DNA from: Planctomycetaceae bacterium
GTDB lineage: Bacteria; Planctomycetota; Planctomycetia; Pirellulales; Thermoguttaceae
Length of the DNA stretch: 8,437 nucleotides
Direction: 5' to 3'
Assembly (NCBI GenBank): GCA_003509805.1
Contig: DOMV01000381.1
Location: 4,550 to 12,986 of the forward strand
Below the pieces are notes generated by a model. That model had not been told where the DNA came from. It saw only the letters and a program-made list of their open reading frames with translations, and did no database searches. The translations under genes and the position numbers were made by a program. The stretch's first letter is position 1, and every line of letters starts with the position of its first letter. Positions 5,765 to 8,437 of this stretch are shown here, one piece after another.

Positions 5765-5938
5765 CGGTTTTCAGGTCGGAAATATCACCGACTTGCCGTA
5801 GTTCTACACCAAAACCGGTCGGGTGTAAACACCATATCCGTGAATAGTACCGGGTACCGCAGGCCGCCAACAAGTTCCGGTTTTGAAAGGCAGGCGTCCG
5901 CTCGCCGAGCACCGACGGATCGGCATTGATTCACGGAT
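5765..5938 (-). promoter_or_regulatory. Candidate structured 5' leader of the DUF1559 gene
   Basis: Inverted repeats seen directly: ATCCGTGAAT (5836-5845) with ATTCACGGAT (5929-5938), 10 bp; CAAAACCGG (5810-5818) with CCGGTTTTG (5877-5885), 9 bp; AAAACCG (5811-5817) with CGGTTTT (5765-5771), 7 bp; TACACC (5805-5810) with GGTGTA (5822-5827), 6 bp; GTCGG (5775-5779) with CCGAC (5788-5792). The segment 5810-5818 can therefore pair either upstream or downstream, and also sits in the loop of the 6-bp hairpin. Two helices cross in pseudoknot order. Alternative pairing in a leader is typical of riboswitches and attenuators, but no known class is recognised. Confidence 0.4.
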
Positions 5939-5952
5939 CAGCAATGGCGTCC

Positions 5953-5958
5953 AGTATA
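5953..5958 (-). promoter_or_regulatory. Possible -10 element for the DUF1559 gene
   Basis: The minus strand reads TATACT in GACTATACTGGACGCC. A start about 7 nt downstream would give a leader of roughly 210 nt that includes all the inverted repeats at 5765-5938. No good -35 hexamer is seen, so the call rests on the -10 match and its similarity to the element at 3829-3834. Confidence 0.35.
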
Positions 5959-6064
5959 GTCGGCAAATGTTTAGCCAACATTAAGCCATTGATAAGAAGT
6001 CAAGAAGTTTTCCCGCGAGGCCATCGCCCACGGAAATGGTAGAATTGTTCACAATCCTTTTTTC

Positions 6065-6208
6065 GTCTCCCCCGCGCAGGCGGGGGCCTAGACGAACGCC
6101 TTCCTTGATCTTTGAAGCAAAACGCAACTTGTGTGAACACAAAGAGTTAATTAAACAATCCGCCTAGCCTCCCGCCTGCGCGGGGGAGACGCATATTGCG
6201 CGGGAGAC
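6065..6208 (-). repeat. REPIN-like element, copy C (reverse orientation), plus extra arm
   Basis: Arms at 6065-6086 and 6169-6190 are reverse complements at 21 of 22 positions and match the arms of copy A. Read on the minus strand, the 82-nt spacer aligns with that of copy A through AGGCGG, TAACTCTTTG, CAAGTTGCGT and CTAGG. The internal hairpin here is CTTTGTG-TTCA-CACAAG (6144-6128), where copy A has CTTTGCA-TTGT-TGCAAG. A further arm fragment TGCGCGGGAGAC follows at 6197-6208. The element sits between csrA and the DUF1559 leader, its extra arm ending 16 bp from the csrA stop codon, and its hairpins may serve as a csrA 3' end. Confidence 0.85.
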
Positions 6209-6224
6209 GGTTAGGAAACACGCC

Positions 6225-6482
6225 CTAATACGGCAACGATTCCATCGGCTGAACCAAACTACCGCCTTCGGTTGGATTTCCGCCGAGGCAATCGATTCCC
6301 TGTTTCGAATCCGCCTGCCGTGACGCAAGTATCGCTTCAAAAATCTCCCTGCGGTGTACGGGAACATCCCTGGGCGCTTCGATACCGAGCCGGACTTTGT
6401 CGCCTCGTACTTCGACAACCATGATCGTGATATTCTCGTTGATGACGATACTCTCGTTCTTTTTTCGCGATAAAACCAACAT
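6225..6482 (-). CDS. csrA: Carbon storage regulator CsrA (RsmA-type translational regulator)
   Basis: The protein has 85 residues. The first 60 are a textbook CsrA: MLVLSRKKNESIVINENITIMVVEVRGDKVRLGIEAPRDVPVHRREIFEAI, with the RNA-contacting residues R6 and V42-H43-R44 in place. CsrA homodimers bind GGA motifs in mRNA leaders, often in hairpin loops, and block or protect the message. The tail after about residue 62 (CLGGNPTEGGSLVQPMESLPY) is longer than in E. coli CsrA (61 residues) and has no family signature; it may be disordered. The ATG at 6480-6482 has AGGGG at 6490-6494, 7 nt upstream. A promoter with a perfect -35 lies about 80 bp upstream. CsrA often controls flagella, motility and carbon flow; no such genes are adjacent here, and the neighbouring envelope genes are not known targets. 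Confidence 0.97.
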   Translation of the reverse strand: MLVLSRKKNESIVINENITIMVVEVRGDKVRLGIEAPRDVPVHRREIFEAILASRQADSKQGIDCLGGNPTEGGSLVQPMESLPY

Positions 6483-6511
6483 TGCCTTACCCCTACATCA
6501 AATAGACAAGC

Positions 6512-6553
6512 CGGGTCGAACCTTCGCTTCGTTTGCGAGGGAACGGCGACCCG
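6512..6553 (-). promoter_or_regulatory. Stem-loop in the csrA leader
   Basis: CGGGTCG (6512-6518) is exactly complementary to CGACCCG (6547-6553), a 7-bp GC-rich stem enclosing 28 nt. It lies within the predicted csrA transcript between the promoter and the ribosome-binding site, which it does not cover. It could affect stability or CsrA autoregulation, but no GGA is present in the minus-strand leader loop. Confidence 0.4.
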
Positions 6554-6565
6554 CGACGTTACCCA

Positions 6566-6594
6566 ATCATGGTATTTGTCGGCTGAATTGTCAA
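6566..6594 (-). promoter_or_regulatory. Predicted sigma-70-type promoter of csrA
   Basis: On the minus strand TTGACA (6594-6589) is a perfect -35, then 17 nt, then CATGAT (6571-6566), four of six matches to TATAAT. Transcription would start near 6559, giving a leader of about 77 nt with a good ribosome-binding site. Confidence 0.6.
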
Positions 6595-6700
6595 CGAAAA
6601 TAGCCGGGGGGACACGCGATTCCGGATAAAAGAGGGCGACGGTATCGATTGAAGCGGATAAGCCGATGCCGTTGGAGAGAAATCGCTTAACGGACGGAAC

Positions 6701-6740
6701 GACGGTTGTGGAACAAGGAGGACGATTGTGGAACAAAGAG
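6701..6740 (+). repeat. Two 20-bp tandem units, each with TTGT-GGA-ACAA
   Basis: 6701-6720 and 6721-6740 differ at only 2 of 20 positions. Each contains TTGTGGAACAA, a small inverted repeat with GGA at the tip (6706-6716, 6726-6736). The repeat lies between the csrA promoter and the 3' end of the porin gene, in a stretch (6600-6860) rich in GGA on the plus strand. No gene is seen here. The repeat may be part of an untranslated RNA or a protein-binding site. Confidence 0.7.
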
Positions 6741-6763
6741 GTGCTACAACGGGCAAGGAACCG

Positions 6764-6785
6764 AAGCCGGAGAACCCCCCGGCTT
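6764..6785. terminator. Strong hairpin downstream of the porin gene
   Basis: AAGCCGG (6764-6770) pairs with CCGGCTT (6779-6785), a 7-bp stem with an 8-nt loop, 66 bp past the porin stop codon. A second stem, CCGCC/GGCGG (6808-6812 with 6821-6825), lies nearer the stop. Neither is followed by a T-run on the minus strand, so any termination may be Rho-dependent or the stems may only protect the 3' end. Confidence 0.35.
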
Positions 6786-6850
6786 TCGCCGTCGCAATCG
6801 ACATTTTCCGCCGGAAAAATGGCGGTCGGATCATTCCGGAAGACAGCATT

Positions 6851-8299
6851 TCAGAAGACATAGAGGAATCCGAATCCGCCGGAAACCTGGTCTTTTTGGG
6901 TTTTCTCGTCAAAGGGAGAGGCGTCTCCTTCAACCCAGTCGAACCGGATTTCGGGCCGAACGCTCAAATGCCTGCAAGGATTCCAGTTAAGACCGAGCGT
7001 GATCTCGTAATAATCGCCCGAAACCCTGTCTTCCTCGATGAAACCGCCGTTGTCGCGCAACCATTCCGCCCGCAATCCGACGCTCCAACGGTTGTTCAGC
7101 TTGTAAAGAAAGTGGTTATTGATTCCGTAAGCACTGTATCGGGCGGTACTTTCGCGGCTCGAAGCGTCGATGTCGCTCGCATTGTTCAAATTGTACTGGA
7201 GGACATAAGTGAATCTGTCGGTCGGCTTCCATTCGAAGCAAAGCGACTGGATGAAATAATCCTGTCGCGCGAGCGAAACGTCCCCGAATCGCCAATCGTC
7301 GCCGAAACGTTCCCCATTCCGGGTTTCCCCTCTATTCATCCAGTAGTAGACGGTCGCCTTGTCGGTCGGTTTATACGTCAAACCGGCCAAAACGGCGGAA
7401 TCGCCGTACCGGTTTTGGAACCCGTTTTCATGCCCTCCGGTCCATCCGGCGCTGAGCGTCAGTTTGCTACTCAGCGTAAAATCCGCCAGCGCACCGACAT
7501 GGGTGGACGGCTCGATCCAATAACAGTAGGAATGGCTGTAGAAAAAATTCGAATAAGCGGCGACCGTTTCCCAGCCGAGCGGGGTGATGAACTTGCCGTA
7601 TCGCAGGCTGATGTTCTCCGTGGAGACCGTCCCGTAGAGCTGGTACAGGGACAGGCCGTACCCGTGTTCGTTGTCCCCCCAGCCGAAATCGAACGATTCA
7701 TCCCCGTAACTCTGGGCTCCGGGACCGTCGGTTCCGTACATCATGTCCATGCGGAATCCCCAGTCGATTCGTTTTTTCGAGGTGTCCGTCAATTTCTCGG
7801 CGAACAAATACACCTGGTTCATCTGGTAATCGGTTCGCCGGTTGCTTTCAGTGTGCATCGCCCCGTTGTCGCCGGTCCCGTGCGCATTCGCGAAAATGCC
7901 CGATTCGACCCAACCGCCGACATGAATCGTCGCCGATTTCCGCCGTTTGCCGAAAAGGAGATTGTAGCCGAGTTCTTCGTTTTTCTCGACCGAAAACCAA
8001 CCGTTGCCGTCGCGGGGCGAACAAGGATCGCAAGGATTACACGGCGCGGTATCGCGGGCTTTGTGGCAGTCCCCGTCGCCGGCCCCGTCGCAGGCTGTGG
8101 CACAGGCTTTGGCACAGGGCTTGTTATGGGCTTGCTCACAGGCTTCGACCGTGTCACAGGGATCGGGAATGGCCCGATCACAGGCCGGTACGTCGCGTGG
8201 TTCGGCATTTCCTCCGAAAGCCGCCGGTGACGCGAGGAATACGGCGCAGCTTAAAATGACCACTGTTTTCCAAAAGGGACTCTTTTCGGCGTTCATCAT
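6851..8299 (-). CDS. BBP2/OmpL-like outer-membrane beta-barrel porin with Cys-rich linker
   Basis: The protein has 482 residues. A signal peptide (MMNAEKSPFWKTVVILSCAVFLASPAAFG) is followed by a Cys-rich, low-complexity linker, residues about 40-93, with ten Cys mostly in Pro/Ala-Cys-Asp steps. From about residue 98 the sequence matches the putative beta-barrel porin-2 family (PF07642): IHVGGWVESGIFANAHGTGDNG, RTDYQMNQVYLFAEKLTD, DWGFRMDMMYGTDGPGAQSYGD, LRYGKFITPLGWETVAAYSNFFYSHSYCYWIEPSTHVGALADF. Alternating aromatic strands continue to a C-terminal Phe (GFGFLYVF), the signal recognised by the BAM complex. It should form a diffusion channel in the outer membrane; the solute is unknown. The double ATG at 8294-8299 lacks a clear Shine-Dalgarno; either Met could start. 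A long antisense frame (6728-8230) is a codon-bias shadow. The Cys linker is the odd feature, since such barrels usually run straight from signal peptide to barrel. Confidence 0.92.
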   Translation of the reverse strand: MMNAEKSPFWKTVVILSCAVFLASPAAFGGNAEPRDVPACDRAIPDPCDTVEACEQAHNKPCAKACATACDGAGDGDCHKARDTAPCNPCDPCSPRDGNGWFSVEKNEELGYNLLFGKRRKSATIHVGGWVESGIFANAHGTGDNGAMHTESNRRTDYQMNQVYLFAEKLTDTSKKRIDWGFRMDMMYGTDGPGAQSYGDESFDFGWGDNEHGYGLSLYQLYGTVSTENISLRYGKFITPLGWETVAAYSNFFYSHSYCYWIEPSTHVGALADFTLSSKLTLSAGWTGGHENGFQNRYGDSAVLAGLTYKPTDKATVYYWMNRGETRNGERFGDDWRFGDVSLARQDYFIQSLCFEWKPTDRFTYVLQYNLNNASDIDASSRESTARYSAYGINNHFLYKLNNRWSVGLRAEWLRDNGGFIEEDRVSGDYYEITLGLNWNPCRHLSVRPEIRFDWVEGDASPFDEKTQKDQVSGGFGFLYVF

Positions 8300-8310
8300 G
8301 GTAGTGCTTT

Positions 8311-8316
8311 GTTATA
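8311..8316 (-). promoter_or_regulatory. Possible -10 element for the porin gene
   Basis: The minus strand reads TATAAC (five of six matches to TATAAT) 11 nt upstream of the first ATG, which would give a very short leader. No -35 is convincing. On the plus strand the overlapping bases read TATACTGGAAGC, close to the DUF1559 element TATACTGGACGC, so the true direction is uncertain. Confidence 0.2.
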
Positions 8317-8370
8317 CTGGAAGCTGTTGAAAATTTCCCGAAGCCGACGATTCGGAAGCCTGCCCTCGAA

Positions 8371-8422
8371 AAACGACAACGCCCGGAGGGTAAACGGGCG
8401 GTCGGGCGGGCCGTGTTTACCC
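8371..8422 (-). terminator. Overlapping hairpins, possible terminator of a gene to the right
   Basis: On the minus strand CGCCCG (8400-8395), a 9-nt loop and CGGGCG (8385-8380) form a GC-rich stem followed by TTGTCGTTTTT, a plausible intrinsic terminator for an unseen minus-strand gene. A competing 8-bp stem, GGGTAAAC (8388-8395) with GTTTACCC (8415-8422), overlaps it, so only one can form at a time. Confidence 0.4.
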
Positions 8423-8437
8423 ACGACTCAACCGGCT

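Noticed and set aside
6065..6208. Possible CRISPR array from repeated GC-rich 22-mers
   Set aside because: The repeats are inverted pairs, not evenly spaced direct repeats; the spacers are homologous between copies, and no cas genes are present.
6728..8230. Plus-strand open frame of 500 codons, longer than the porin it opposes
   Set aside because: It lies almost wholly antisense to a well-matched BBP2 porin, has no recognisable domain, and its Val/Gly/Arg/Pro-rich sequence is what the opposite frame of this GC-rich gene would give.

Overview
The window looks like chromosomal DNA of a planctomycete (Planctomycetota). The main evidence is two genes of the DUF1559 (SBP_bac_10 / PF07596) pseudopilin-like family, which is heavily expanded in that phylum. 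Each has the prepilin-type N-terminus and the C-terminal H-x9-DG motif, and each is followed by a small lipoprotein gene of a type often found beside DUF1559 genes. A BBP2/OmpL-like porin of planctomycete type and a small Cys-rich lipoprotein (CRMCGSTYDYCGP after the lipobox) point the same way. I cannot name the order or genus from the sequence.

Layout: a plus-strand cassette of a DUF1559 gene (cut by the left edge, 1-1086) and a lipoprotein (1392-1817) converges on a series of minus-strand genes. From right to left these are the porin (8299-6851), csrA (6482-6225), a second DUF1559 gene (5736-4564) with its lipoprotein (4370-3942), a polyprenyl-phosphate sugar-1-phosphate transferase (3744-2980) and a planctomycete-type lipoprotein (2621-1902). 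Nearly all products act at the envelope: secreted pseudopilin-like proteins, lipoproteins, an outer-membrane barrel and the first enzyme of a surface glycan. CsrA is the one global regulator. The gaps are large (about 190-490 bp), so most genes probably have their own promoters.

The intergenic DNA is richer than usual. A family of GC-rich REP hairpins occurs in inverted pairs (REPIN-like), with two near-complete copies (1121-1237 and 6065-6190, opposite orientations) and two degenerate ones (1326-1367, 4433-4510). The two full copies share the spacer between the arms, including a small internal hairpin whose stem sequence differs between copies by two compensatory base pairs. Both DUF1559-lipoprotein gaps are occupied by such elements.

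Two further regulatory candidates stand out. One is a roughly 210-nt leader before the second DUF1559 gene, in which one segment can pair with either of two partners. The other is a GGA-rich, strand-asymmetric region next to csrA with a 20-bp tandem repeat that places GGA in small hairpin loops. No mobile-element enzyme, tRNA, rRNA or CRISPR array was seen.
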